DNA of 64,000 nucleotides, from positions 8,060,001 to 8,124,000 of the forward strand of contig NC_061482.1 of the NCBI RefSeq assembly GCF_022581195.2, in the 5' to 3' direction. The translations under genes and the position numbers were made by a program. Under the pieces are notes generated by a model. The model ran no database searches. It saw nothing but the letters and a program-made list of their open reading frames with translations, and was not told where the DNA came from. Within the stretch, counting starts at the first letter, position 1. Every line of letters starts with the position of its first letter. The stretch comes from Helicoverpa zea (taxonomy: Eukaryota; Arthropoda; Insecta; Lepidoptera; Noctuidae). Of the stretch, positions 1-10,700 are shown piece after piece.

Positions 1-957
1 TTATAGTAAATATTTAAAGATATAGATATAAAAGTGTGAACGTGCGGCTCGCGCACTAACTGGACGGAGGCAATAAGGCTGGTTCCAGACATTCCTCACT
101 AGATTGCCTAAAGCACTTCGTAACACATAAGTTAACATTATATTATTCGCTACGTCATTAATTTTCTATAATATTTAACTGTTATTATAATAAAAAAGTA
201 CAATAAATATATATTATCGCATGTCTGTACGATGAAACATGTTGGTTCTCTTTGCCGGACAATGTCTGGCAATCTGTTGGTGATATTATGACAATGTGAA
301 AATAAAAACAAACTTTAATAAATCGAGACTAGAAAGTGTAAAATTTGAACGTTTCAATAATACGACCTTAGGTTGTGCGTGAGCCGTCTTCTGCCTTTAA
401 CAAATACCTTTTACGAGTATGAACGAGGTTGTTGAAAATACGCAGGTACGTTACCGATATTTAAAATTTTATAGTTGCTTTAAGCCTAATAAGGCAAGGT
501 TTTATTCCTGAATATTATTGCCAGGCGTAACTGAAACTTAGCTCGTACTATTGAAACAAACGTCCGTACATTAATACTAACATACACCTACTTACTGATA
601 TTTACGCGACAATAATATTAAAAGATAATATCTTGGATATTCCTTGCTCTCTTATTGATTAACTTACGATAAATTAACTAATCATATCTAATGAATACTT
701 AGAGCTCTTAATTCACGGTGTTTCTATGGACACCATTGCTGTTGTAGTGAGCAACTTTTGAGGAATTTATATTTTCCTTAACATTTGTAACGGATTTAAG
801 ATAAAATATTGCCTCAATGGACTATTACAGATAATTTTCAATGTACAGAAAAAATAATTACTGAGTGAAATAAAAATGAAGATAATATTTTTCGAAACAC
901 TTAAGGCAAAGGTCCGAACACTAATCAATGATTAAGTACTAAGTTGTAATCCATATA
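1..957. other. AT-rich flank, nothing recognised
   Basis: No ORF with recognisable protein similarity, no tRNA-like box and no strong inverted repeat is visible. The stretch is downstream of the dar1 3' end and ends at the TA dinucleotide flanking the mariner element. Confidence 0.5.
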
Positions 958-1257
958 GCCCGGTCAAAATAGACATTTGAAATAACAAAAATTCCTGGAA
1001 AGCTGGTTTTTGGTGGAGAGCTAGATTTGATCATTACGAATAAAATACTAAAAGTCCCCATCGATCCCATGTGTGCGTCAAAAGTTATTCGACGTCAAAT
1101 GTCAACATTTTAGGTTTTTTGTTTTTTTTTTTCGAAAACGGTAAGTTTTATCAAAAAAATACATCAGACTAAAATTGTAGATTATAAAATTTTCTACAAA
1201 AATGGCACTAACAGTTTTCTCCTAAATGTTACCATTCCTGAGATATCGCGCTTCAAA
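958..1257 (+). repeat. left terminal inverted repeat of the mariner-related element
   Basis: Imperfect inverted copy of about 2598-2903, aligned over about 300 bp with scattered substitutions and small indels. The outermost 19 bases match perfectly. Homology stops after 'tcaaag' near 1257. Confidence 0.8.
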
Positions 1258-1496
1258 GTATATTCCATACATGACATGCACACATTTCCACGCCACCTGT
1301 GAGGTAGTGTACTCTGCGCGTGTTTTTTTATCGTGGTTTCCCCTGTAGGCCTACTCCACTAACTGTCATGACAATTTTAGGATAGTTTAAGGGAATAATT
1401 GCCGTCAAGTTCTAATATGATGTCATTATTGATATTAACTATTGGGTTAACTATTATTGTGATTGTTTTAGATTTATCAGATTCATACAAAAACTC

Positions 1497-1872
1497 GTGG
1501 TGGCCTAGTGGGTAAAGAACCAACCTCTCAACTACGAGTGGGTTCGATTCCAGGTCAGACAAGTACCAATGCAACTTTTCTAAGTTTGTATGTACTTTCT
1601 AAGCATATCTTGGACACCAATGACTGTGTTTCTGATGGCACGTTAAACTGTAGGTTCTGGCTGTCATTGAACATTCTTGGCAGTCGTTATGGGTAGCCAG
1701 AAGCCAGTAAGTCTGACACCAGTCTAACCAAGGGGTATTGGGTTGCCCGGGTAACTGGGTTAAGGGGGTCAGATAGGGCAGTCGCTCCTTGTAAAGGACT
1801 GGTACTTAGTTACATCCGGTTAAACTGGAAGCCGACCCCAACATAGTTGAGAAAAGGGCTCGGAGGATGATT
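1497..1872 (+). mobile_element. tRNA-derived lepidopteran SINE, nested in the mariner relic
   Basis: The head holds an A-box-like 'tggcctagtgggtaa' (about 1501-1515) and a B-box-like 'gggttcgattccagg' (about 1540-1554), typical of internal RNA polymerase III promoters. The body runs through 'gtttctgatggcacgttaa' and 'ggttgcccgggtaactgggt', and the 3' end contains 'gaagccgaccccaacatag' and 'ctcggaggatga', a very common lepidopteran SINE terminus. A second truncated 3' end of the same family occurs at 48383-48436. The insertion separates the left TIR from the transposase remnant, so it is younger than the mariner element. The exact 5' boundary and target duplication are not clear. Confidence 0.7.
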
Positions 1873-2000
1873 TGATACTACAATCATTTTTGCAATTGCA
1901 AAAAATAATGTCAGGAGTTTTTCTGGAGCAGGTGGGAGTAAAGTTTTAATAGGGTCCAGATATTATGTATCAATTTCCAACCCCAGTCTTCTGGATAAAA

Positions 2001-2487
2001 ATGGATATGTCGAAGGAAATTTAGCGAGCGATAATTTTCTACAACTTTAAAAGCGGATTGTCGCGATTTCAGCGGTTTAAAAAAATTTGTTCTGTGTTTA
2101 GTGATGCAGAACCATGCCTTAGGACTGCAGTACGCTGATATTTAGGATTTAAAAGTGGGCAATCTAGCCTTAGCGACAGGCCACGTGAAGGTAATTCAAA
2201 ACCCGATATGACCCACTATAATATCGAGGCTATGCGGCAGTTAATTGTCGCAGACCAACATGTAACATACCGTGACATGGATCCGTGGGCATTACGATTG
2301 TTTTACATTCCCCAAAATTAAGTAAAGTCTTCGTGGTAAACGTTTCAGTTTCAGCACAGCTGTTGACTCATACAAATCGGCCAATTTGACTACCCCCACT
2401 TTAGAATGGAATAAATATTTCAAGAACTGGGTTTAATGCATGCAAAAGTGCATTAAATATCGCGGAGAATTCTTTGAAAAACAATAA
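2001..2487 (+). pseudogene. mariner transposase remnant
   Basis: Translation from the ATG at 2001 gives MSKEI, a stop, then RAIIFYNFKSGLSRFQ, typical of the mariner N-terminal helix-turn-helix. Further on, after frame changes, it reads SSLSDRPREG, NIEAMRQLIVADQHVTYRDM, then jumps to the C-terminal signature MQKCIKYRGEFFEKQ before a stop at 2485. A full mariner transposase is about 350 codons. Here the central catalytic DD(D/E) region is deleted, and at least three in-frame stops or frame changes are present. It cannot encode an active enzyme. Confidence 0.75.
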
Positions 2488-2597
2488 ATGGTATTAGATT
2501 GTCTATTAGATTGTCTATACTTATTTCAAACGACACAACTTAAAGGCAGCCGTCGTATATACGTGGCTTATATGTGCATATCATGTGTAGTGTGACT

Positions 2598-2903
2598 CTT
2601 TGGATCGCGATATCTCAGGAATGGTAAGATTTAGGAGAAAACTGTTAATGCCATTTTTGTAGAAAATTTAAAGATCTACAACTTTGGTCTGATGTCTTTT
2701 TTGATAAAAATTACCGTTTTCGAAAAAAAAACAAAAAACCTAAAATTTTGACATTTGACCTCGAATAACTTTTGACGCACAGATGGGATCGATGGGGACT
2801 TTTAGTATTTTATTTATTTCTTAAATCTAGCTCTCCACCAAAAATCAGCTTTGTGGGAATTTTTGTTATTTGACCACTACTTTTATGTCTATTTTGACCG
2901 GGC
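2598..2903 (-). repeat. right terminal inverted repeat of the mariner-related element
   Basis: Reverse-complement partner of 958-1257. It ends in 'tctattttgaccgggc' immediately before the flanking TA. Confidence 0.8.
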
Positions 2904-3670
2904 TAATAAGGAAACTAAAACAATAGCAACCAGATTATGTCAGACTCAAATCATCGATGACGTGCATGGCAGCCGATAGTTACAGCCTTTTCATACTCGC
3001 GGGTTTTCAGCACTAGGGATAAACCGAGTTACATCGTATAAACGAACCGAGCGAAAACTTTGTTAGTGGTGTTATAGAGTTTGCACACCTACGGATGTTC
3101 AACAAAAATTGTCAGTTACTGGTTTTAGATGAAGTTTAAAACCGTTTTTCGCTACAGTGATTATACACTTGTAACACATTCCGAGGTGCTCGGTTCTGCT
3201 ACTCGCGACAAATATCCGCCAGTGTGAAAGTGCTACTAAATCCAAACGACTCGAGTTGATACAGTGACGACGCCTTTCCGAATTGATTTGAGAATTAAGT
3301 GCTATATCTCTTAACGTGTGACACTATTGGCTTCAGTGTAGAGGATTCATATTATGACTTATTTTTTACAATTCACTTCTGCACCTGAATATAATTAAAC
3401 AGCACAGTGTAGCAATGGTGTCGCAAAACCTGCCCCATTAAAATATTTGTAATTTTTAATTTACATCATATAGTTATCTATAATATACGGGTGTTTTGGG
3501 ATCTGTATCATGACTAATCGAGTCATTTACAATTAAAAGGTATATATTATGTAAAGCGATTTCCTTGGTAATGCTGTTGTGTTGTACGTATTGTGACTTT
3601 ATGACGTGAGAATCGTATGGTTAATTGATGGTTTACGCGGTACTTAATTACTTGCTCAAATTAAGTACCA
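2904..3670. other. AT-rich sequence downstream of dar1
   Basis: No gene is recognised here. It lies beyond the candidate polyadenylation signal of dar1, between that gene's 3' end and the mariner relic. Confidence 0.4.
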
Positions 3671-3676
3671 TTTATT
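3671..3676 (-). terminator. candidate polyadenylation signal (AATAAA) for dar1
   Basis: TTTATT on the plus strand reads AATAAA on the minus strand. It lies 120 nt beyond the second stop at 3796-3798, a natural distance for the 3' end of a transcript whose last exon starts at 3873. This is positional evidence only; other AT-rich hexamers exist further downstream. Confidence 0.4.
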
Positions 3677-3795
3677 AAGTAAATATTTTTGAGAGATTTT
3701 TCTACATTCACTGGGAACTTGGTAGTCGTTGAATGTAACACTGGTGATGTTTGTGTTCGCTTTTACAAAATATACAGTAAGCGTGTCGGCGGCGG

Positions 3796-3873
3796 TCACA
3801 GCACGCCGTAGAACGTGTCCATCAGGGTGGCGTCCAGGTCACACTCCAGGAAGATGCTCTCACTGCACTCCTC
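3796..3873 (-). CDS. terminal exon coding the candidate readthrough extension of dar1
   Basis: The exon begins after an acceptor with a pyrimidine tract ('tgtactttccag') and reads GAG GAG TGC AGT in phase 0. It encodes 25 residues starting EECSESIFLE and ending MDTFYGVL, then TGA. The other two frames hit stops. Codons are rich in G or C at the third position, like the dar1 exons and unlike the surrounding intron. It joins in phase 0 to the donor at 4535, which is itself in frame with the dar1 stop codon at 4583-4585. It can be translated in this frame only if the dar1 TGA is read through, edited or bypassed; otherwise it is 3'UTR. The peptide is acidic with hydrophobic residues, like a short activation or interaction motif. 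It could also belong to an unseen gene, but no other upstream minus-strand exon in the right phase is evident. Confidence 0.6.
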   Translation of the reverse strand, partial: EECSESIFLECDLDATLMDTFYGVL

Positions 3874-4534
3874 CTGGAAAGTACAAAACATTATGTTACA
3901 AACAAACACTCACAAGTCAAAGAATAGAACAGTTTTTTTTAAGCAAACTCTACCAAAGGCGTATTAAGTTTAAAATGCACCAGTCGTTCTGTATGAATCA
4001 GTGTTGGTGTTGAAAAAGAGGGAGCAATAAGAGGGGTTTAGATGGATGTGTGGGGAAACAAGAGTGAACAAAATGAAGAATGACAGGGAGTTTGAAAATA
4101 GTAAAGTACTTAGCGTTAGTGACAGAAAAAATGAGAGGCCACCTTTTCTCGTGGTGAGGCCATGAGGCAGGATGAAACACATTTCACTAAAAGTGTATAA
4201 AATATGAATTTGCATGGATGGACAGGGAGAGGTAAACCAAAGAAACTATGGTGATTGCCTGATTGATGACATGAGTAAGAAGAGAGTATGGAGGACAATT
4301 AAGAGGAACAGACAAGTGTGAAGTATCAGCGATTACTTAATGCATACAGAGGAAAGATTTGATTGCTTAATTGAATCGAATAGGCTCCAGAACGACAGAA
4401 ACGATTTCAATAATTCGTTCACTGATAGGAAGCTACACTTTCTGCACTGAATATGGGCTAATAAGTCATATGAAATGAATATGTTGTCCCTGGGACGCGG
4501 GTGGAACCGCCAGAGTAATATAAGCGAGATATAC
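3874..4534 (-). other. intron between the dar1 stop-codon exon and the extension exon
   Basis: Donor CAG|gtatat at 4534-4533 and acceptor ctttccag ending at 3874. It is 661 bp, AT-rich, with no other recognisable content. An intron placed 48 nt after a stop codon, with frame preserved on both sides, is unusual for an ordinary 3'UTR intron. Confidence 0.6.
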
Positions 4535-4582
4535 CTGTGAAGTGTGCGTGGCGGGCGGCTGGTCGCCGCCCCGCCTCGCGTG
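4535..4582 (-). other. open frame after the dar1 stop up to a splice donor (candidate readthrough segment)
   Basis: After TGA the frame reads HARRGGDQPPATHTSQ (16 codons, GC-rich) and ends exactly on codon CAG at the donor CAG|gtatat. The tetranucleotide is TGAC, the context most often associated with leaky termination in animals. It joins in phase to 3873. Confidence 0.55.
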
Positions 4583-4773
4583 TCATTTGGACGTCTTGGG
4601 TAGGTGGCGCTTCATGTGCAGCGCGAGGTGGTCGGAGCGCGCGAACGAGCGCTCGCAAACGGCGCACTTGAAGGGCTTGGCACCCGTGTGCTTGCGGTAG
4701 TGGCGCGTCAGCTCGTCCGAGCGCGCGAACCGCCACTCGCACTCCGGCCACTGACACGTGTACGGCTTCTCAC
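4583..4773 (-). CDS. dar1: dar1 coding exon 6: zinc fingers 2 and 3 and the TGA stop
   Basis: The acceptor 'tgtcggcag' precedes GT GAG AAG, completing a glycine codon split by the intron. It encodes the linker EKPY, finger 2 (CQWPEC…HYRKH), the linker TGAKPF and finger 3 (CAVC…HMKRH), ending LPKTSK and TGA at 4583-4585. The FARSDELTRHYRKHTGAKPF block is the near-invariant KLF signature, and the ERSFARSDHLALHMKRHLPK tail fits Dar1/KLF5 rather than Luna/KLF6-7. The exon may extend to the donor at 4535, beyond the stop. Confidence 0.95.
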
Positions 4774-7700
4774 CTGCCGACATACAACGCCCACCTCTAC
4801 AGTTGCTGCTGCCCACTACACATCGCCAGTTCACTATCAACGAGGTATTAAATACAATCAGACCACAACCTACGGTAATAGCGTGCAGCTTCGCGATGTT
4901 GCTGGCCAGGCTAATAAGTCGTCAGCTTCGGTCAGGAAGTTCCTCGACTACCTCACGAATCTTGAGCTCAGACAATACGAGGGTAGTAGGTACCTTATGA
5001 AGTTTAGACTGATATTTTTTGTGTGTCATATTGATAATCTATTTAGTTAATGTACTTCCAGCATTGAATACTATTTTTGTTTGTTGTTCAACATATTGAT
5101 ATTTAACATTTATAATGAGCGTTTCCGAAAATGGAGGACACTGTATAAAAGCGACCGTAGATCATGTAAGATTCATGCAGTGACATGCTCATGTTATCGA
5201 TACAGTACCGCTACTGTAATCCTGTCATAACACCGACTCACGTCTCAAGCTATTTCCAGAAACCGGCCGAAGGTAATTTGCCTAATCGGCAAGCTTTGTT
5301 GACTTTCATAATTTCAGTTCAACGTCAATGAACTTTACCACGTGTCCGAGAATTGATTGTTTGACCAGCCTATGCTTAGGTCCAAGTTTAAGAAAGTTCG
5401 TTATTTAGGTAAGAAATACGTGCTAAATAAACTGGACAAGTGACAATATGGGCACTGTGGTGAAACTTATACGTTAGGCACGATGTAAGTTGTATCACAG
5501 TAGGTACTGAGGTACATTGTTGTCATTAGTTACATCTGTTACTTTCGCTTGGCTCGAGTAGTCCGCGTAAGTATCATGGAGACTGTCGGTTAAATTAAAA
5601 TGTTTGACTTCATTAACACTTACATGTTGACGTACTGAGTAAATTCGCAATGCCACATTATTTGGGCAAGTATTCGCAGTGGCTACATAACTTAAAAGTA
5701 AATCAATACCTGTATGTATTCTCTGGTGTGCTTTTAGATGCGAACTCTTCGTGTAGACCTTGGTACATCCTGTAACAAATCGGGCATCGTTAAAAACATT
5801 CCGTTTTGGCGTAGCATAGTTTTGACTCTCTCGGGTAAGCAGAATATTAGTGCATGTGAATAATGTATTCTGAAATATGGGTGATAAGATAAATCGGTGC
5901 CTAAAGATGCGCAAAAAACAGAGATGGAGGATACTAATAACACAATAGAAGAAAGTAATATGAGGAAAAAATTAGTTCATAAAATATTTGTTATTGTTGT
6001 CATTATTTGCGTGAATGTCAATAGATGTAACAGGATGCAGTCAGGACCGCCTTGAGCACTGCAACTTTTCGTGTGATGGCGTGTTCGTACCATACTTCAG
6101 TTCAAGCAGACTAACAGCACTGGCCAGTACGAGAGAGGTTTCACGTCAAAACTGGATGTACATAGGTATGGAATGGATATATACTTTTCATACGACTGTG
6201 AGAATGAGGAACCATTTCGGAAAATAGGTGAAACAGCGGGAGCCGGTGCATCGTTATCACTTGATGCGTTTTAAGAAGCATAATTGAGTACTGAGGAGAT
6301 TAACAGATTTGATGAGTTAAAACGTATCTGCTCAGTGGGTAGGTTATGCAACTCTAAGACTGTCACAGAGATTTAAGAGAAGTAGCTGGTTAACCAGTTG
6401 GTGGCTGGTGACCTGACCGTCAGGTATTCTGAATATAAGGTACCTATGAAGTCGCAGTGGTGGACCCTCCTCTTCTCGAGCTCGGGATTGTTCCGGCGGT
6501 TGTACTTGACGTGCGGCGGGTGCGCCAGGCGCGCGTGCGGCGGCGGCGCGTGCGGGCCCGCCGGCTGCGGCGCCGGCGCCGGCAGCTGCACGCCCTGCGA
6601 CATCGCCTGCATCGGAACAAACTACTTTATTCATTTATGATTTGCTACCTGTCCGTAATCTTTCAGATTCCAAGGGTTATGTTGGAGCTTTGGTGTCACT
6701 TTCAATTTCTTCAAATTATTTATTTTAACAAATGAGCATCACACTCAGCATGATTTGATGTTGTGGTAGTCACCTGGGGATGGTGGTGCGGGTGCGGGCC
6801 GGGATGCGGCGGCACGTGCGGCGCCCGCAGCAGCGGCGGCGGGTGGTAGGGAGGCGGCGGCGTGCGTCGGCCTGCTCCCTGTGAATAACACAACACATGT
6901 TGCTGCACTCATACATACTAGCCAATGTCTCCAATCGGCACATATCAAATCAACATAATTAACATACACTGTGCGGGCCTTACCACCGTGCTGATTGCAA
7001 CTGTTACAACAAATAACATCCGACTGCTCTTGTCATTCATAACTCTACTGCAATTGAATACAAGTCATAAACAGATATCGCTTAGCAATAGATGGTACCA
7101 TCTGTCGCGTACGCAAGCAACGCTAGCTCACTCGAGTGGCGTGTTACCTGCATGGTGTTCCCGGGACTGCCCTGCTCCGAGCTGGGCGGCGTCAGCGGGG
7201 ACATGTAGACGAGCCGCGAGGGGGGATACTTGGCGAAGGAGGTGTTCGGCTGGTGCTGCGGCTGATGCTGCGGCGGCTGCGGGTGCGCGTACGTGGGCGG
7301 CGCGCACAGCCTCTCCGTCTTGATCTCGAGGGGACTGAGTAGCGGGGTGGCGCACTCTTCCAGTAGTGCGTCGTCAGCTTCGAGCTTGACGTGCGTGGAG
7401 CCGAGGGGCGCGAGCATGTTCGCGTTCTCTGGGTCGATGTTCCTGATGGAGGACGCGATGTCCTCCCACAGTGCGGGCCGGAGGAATGCATCGTCGCGTG
7501 AAGAGGTTCCGCCGTCGAAAAGGTCCATGTGGGCGGGCGCGAGTGAGGCGCCCTCCTGCTTACACAGCAGCGACTCTAGCTCAGATGTCTGCAACAAAAC
7601 AAACACACAATGTTTGGTGATTTGCAGATCTTTATCGAAGCAGTATTATGAAAATCCCATTCAAATGCTAATAATACATTAGAAAGTCCTCTTGATTTAA

Positions 7701-10700
7701 TGTGTAAAGCTTTTGACTACAAAGAAGTCCCTGTAGCTTTAAGAGCGATAAACTTATGAATTTATAAACGTCTTTATACCTGTAACACATTATCACGTTG
7801 GAATGTCACAGTGCCTTGTTGCCAAATGGTATACTGTCGCGTTAATCAAACATTAAAATTATTGCAGGAGAGATTTCAGAGAAAATCAGTTTCTCTGTGA
7901 GTCATAACATCGTAAGGTTTAGTGCTTTTCCCACAACCTACCTAAAATATAACATTCAACACACATTCACCCATGCTTCAGTTTTTTTTTGTCTTTGTAA
8001 TAATGACACTGAACTGGCTACATAATAATTGGACATTTTTACTTGTTTACTCGAGTGATCTACTGATAATTCTGCTAGTCAACAATGATTTTATCTATAA
8101 AAATGAAAAGTTAGTTTCATGTTTCCAGAGAGTGATTGGCTACATCAATCATACTTAAGAGGGTTAAAGTTCCGATTAACATTATGTATTTACACAATTT
8201 TGTACAATTTCTCCGTAGTCGATGGGCAAGCATTGGAGCGCTCGCACCGGGCGGCGCGCCGTGCGATATTAGCATACAATGGCGGTGGGCCCACGCTCAC
8301 GCGCAGGTGACGAGCAAGAGCTTTCATATCGGATCATTTCATACATATACATTTTGGGATGAGAATTAGCTAGCGTTGAAATGAAATCAAATGGCACGGA
8401 TAAAAACTGAACCATTATTCTTTCAGAAACCGAAACAGGGAAAGCCAAGGAAGTTATTTAATAAGACGCGATCTCACTTAGAAAGTTTTTAATCTCTCAA
8501 CATCTTTTACTATAAGTACCTACCTTAAATTACGGTACCTACGTCGTTTACGAGAGACAATAAAATGAATGCAGTTACCGTAAAACTTGTATACCTAGTG
8601 ATTGTTGAGTGTGGTGTGGAGTAAAATGCAAGTGCTATAGATAACGCTAGCTATGTGCGCGTACACCTGCGCTGTTGAGCCGAGCTGTTCCTCAACTTTG
8701 AGCAGTGACGGACCAGTTCCTTGAAAGTTCCTAGAAAGGTTTATTCCGGCGGTACTTGAATTACAATAATTGTTTCAGACTATTCGTGTAATAAGTTCTA
8801 TAAAAGACGACCAATTCTTATGGAATAGTGGCATGTAATAGATCTCGTGGTAAAAGCAGTTTATTAACAATGCCTTGAGGAAAAGACACTTTCACAATCT
8901 TTACTTACAAGAGAAGGATTTGCTCGATTGATAAATAGTTTCATGGTGCTAATGCGTTGATGTAAGAATCTATAAAAGTTGAATACGTTTCTCATTTTCA
9001 AGAAAAAGCATCAGCCATACAGTGGCACGTGACAACTTCCTTCATTTTTCAAGGATTTTCGCAGTTTCTCTAAAATAACTCCGTTTGCATTTTTACCATT
9101 TTGTAAATACTTATTAAGAAAAGGTTCTTCTTTGTTTGAAATCATCTAATAATTTTAAATGTACGTAGATTTCGTAAGTAGATATCCTCTACTCATTACA
9201 TACATAGATAATTTAGCTTACTAGGTAAATGGTGTGTAGTAAGTTCCTATTAGTTCACACCTTGATTGAATATGTAAATATTGATAAGTTTTACTGTATT
9301 ATCTGTTTCCTTTTCTATTGTTTATGAATGTTTTAACTTACTATACTTATCTACTAAGTATACGTCGAGATAGGTAATGTTTGAAGCGTTGTTACTTTTT
9401 ACTGTAAAATAGAACGGAATTCGTGCATGGTCGGTAATTCGATTCGTTTTTATTGGCGAATAGGTGAAATAGAGTTAAAGCAATCGGTGAGCCCGGTCGG
9501 CAGCGATCGGAACCTCTTTGGAACAGCGTGGTGTCGCAAGTGCGCCGGACCGCGCGAATTCCTTCCATGACCTTTGCGGATCGAACGATTGCGCAGTGGC
9601 TCCTCCACCGCGACTAGACGAGCTTGAGCAACAACACATAGACTATACTGCCACAGAACACCTCTAGCCATCTCACAGCTTTCATACACAAGCGTTACAT
9701 ATTAAGTTCTTTTCACTAGATACTTTTTAGCGGGTTGTGTTTTAAACAAGTCTCATGACTAGAATTAGATACAAACTTTTTATTGTATTTTTTATTAGTG
9801 ACCTGATTATCTCAATCTTTCAAGTTGTTCCGTTCTAAGTAAATTAGAACATTTGTGAAAAAAATGCCTTCATTGAAAAACTTATATTTTTTACAGTTAC
9901 AGAAAGAACCTTCTCATGAGTATTTTGCACAAAATAATGGAATTAAGTAATCATCAAAGAGTATTTTTTTCATTCTCAAAATTTTCATAGCGGACTGGAT
10001 TTTAAAACATTTTGTAGCTTTTATTTGGAACGATCTGTAAAAGCTGCGACATATCTGTGTGCAAAGTAAGTTTTATTCTATGCGTTGGGCGGTTCGCCGG
10101 CACCGTATTCGCTTCGGTTTAGCTCATTTACGAAGCCAGCTAAATCAGTCGGCTTATACCGAACAGACAGCTATTGTGAAATGAAAGAACCTCCCGCGGA
10201 TTTGCACCGGCCAGTGATGAAACACGCACTTGCACCAGATTATATCTCAAATCTAATAGATTGTTGTTGTTATTTATTTCGACCGCTGAATGTGGCAAGT
10301 GGCCCAGCGCCAGTCAACTCCTAAAGTTTACTGAGGTCGCTTATATTCATAGTTCATTTCATTGTTCATGTTAGGATTTACCTGCTTATAAAAGATAAGT
10401 TCAAAAGAAATGTTGGTTTGTTATGGACACCCAGGGATTTCGGGATCTCTCCAGTGGAAAATCCATCCCATGGTTTTCTATCACCAAGATAGTGAAATGG
10501 CGCATCGGAAATCGCCAACTTTTATCAAACCTTGTTAACTAATGTCCATTTTTGAGGTGCTTTCTAGTGGTTCGTCGCCCATGGGACTCATATATACATA
10601 AGTCGTCCAGTAAACTGGCAAGTGGCAAAATATAATTCGCAAAAATATGAGATAACATCGTTTGTGGCACTGTATGCCATCTACCTAGTACCTGTACTTA

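Larger units (their letters stand above)
958..2903 (+). mobile_element. mariner-related DNA transposon relic with long terminal inverted repeats
   Basis: The ends are mirror images. The left end begins GCCCGGTCAAAATAGACAT and the right end finishes with its exact reverse complement. Similarity continues about 300 bp inward: left arm 958-1257, right arm about 2598-2903. Shared tracts include the reverse complement of a 'tctccaccaaaaatc' segment and 'cctgagatatcgcg'. A TA dinucleotide flanks both ends (956-957 and 2904-2905), as expected for Tc1/mariner target duplication. The interior holds a broken mariner transposase (2001-2487) and a SINE (1497-1872). TIRs of about 300 bp are far longer than the roughly 30 bp usual for mariner, so this may be a distinct long-TIR lineage or a mariner nested in another TA-inserting element. 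It is non-autonomous because the transposase has internal stops and a deletion. Confidence 0.75.

Noticed and set aside
4604..5050. 148-codon plus-strand ORF
   Set aside because: It is the antisense shadow of the zinc-finger exon running into intron sequence, with no family resemblance.
5495..5914. 139-codon minus-strand protein
   Set aside because: Only the central CTKVYTKSS…IHT part is real (dar1 exon 5). Both flanks are intron read through its splice sites.
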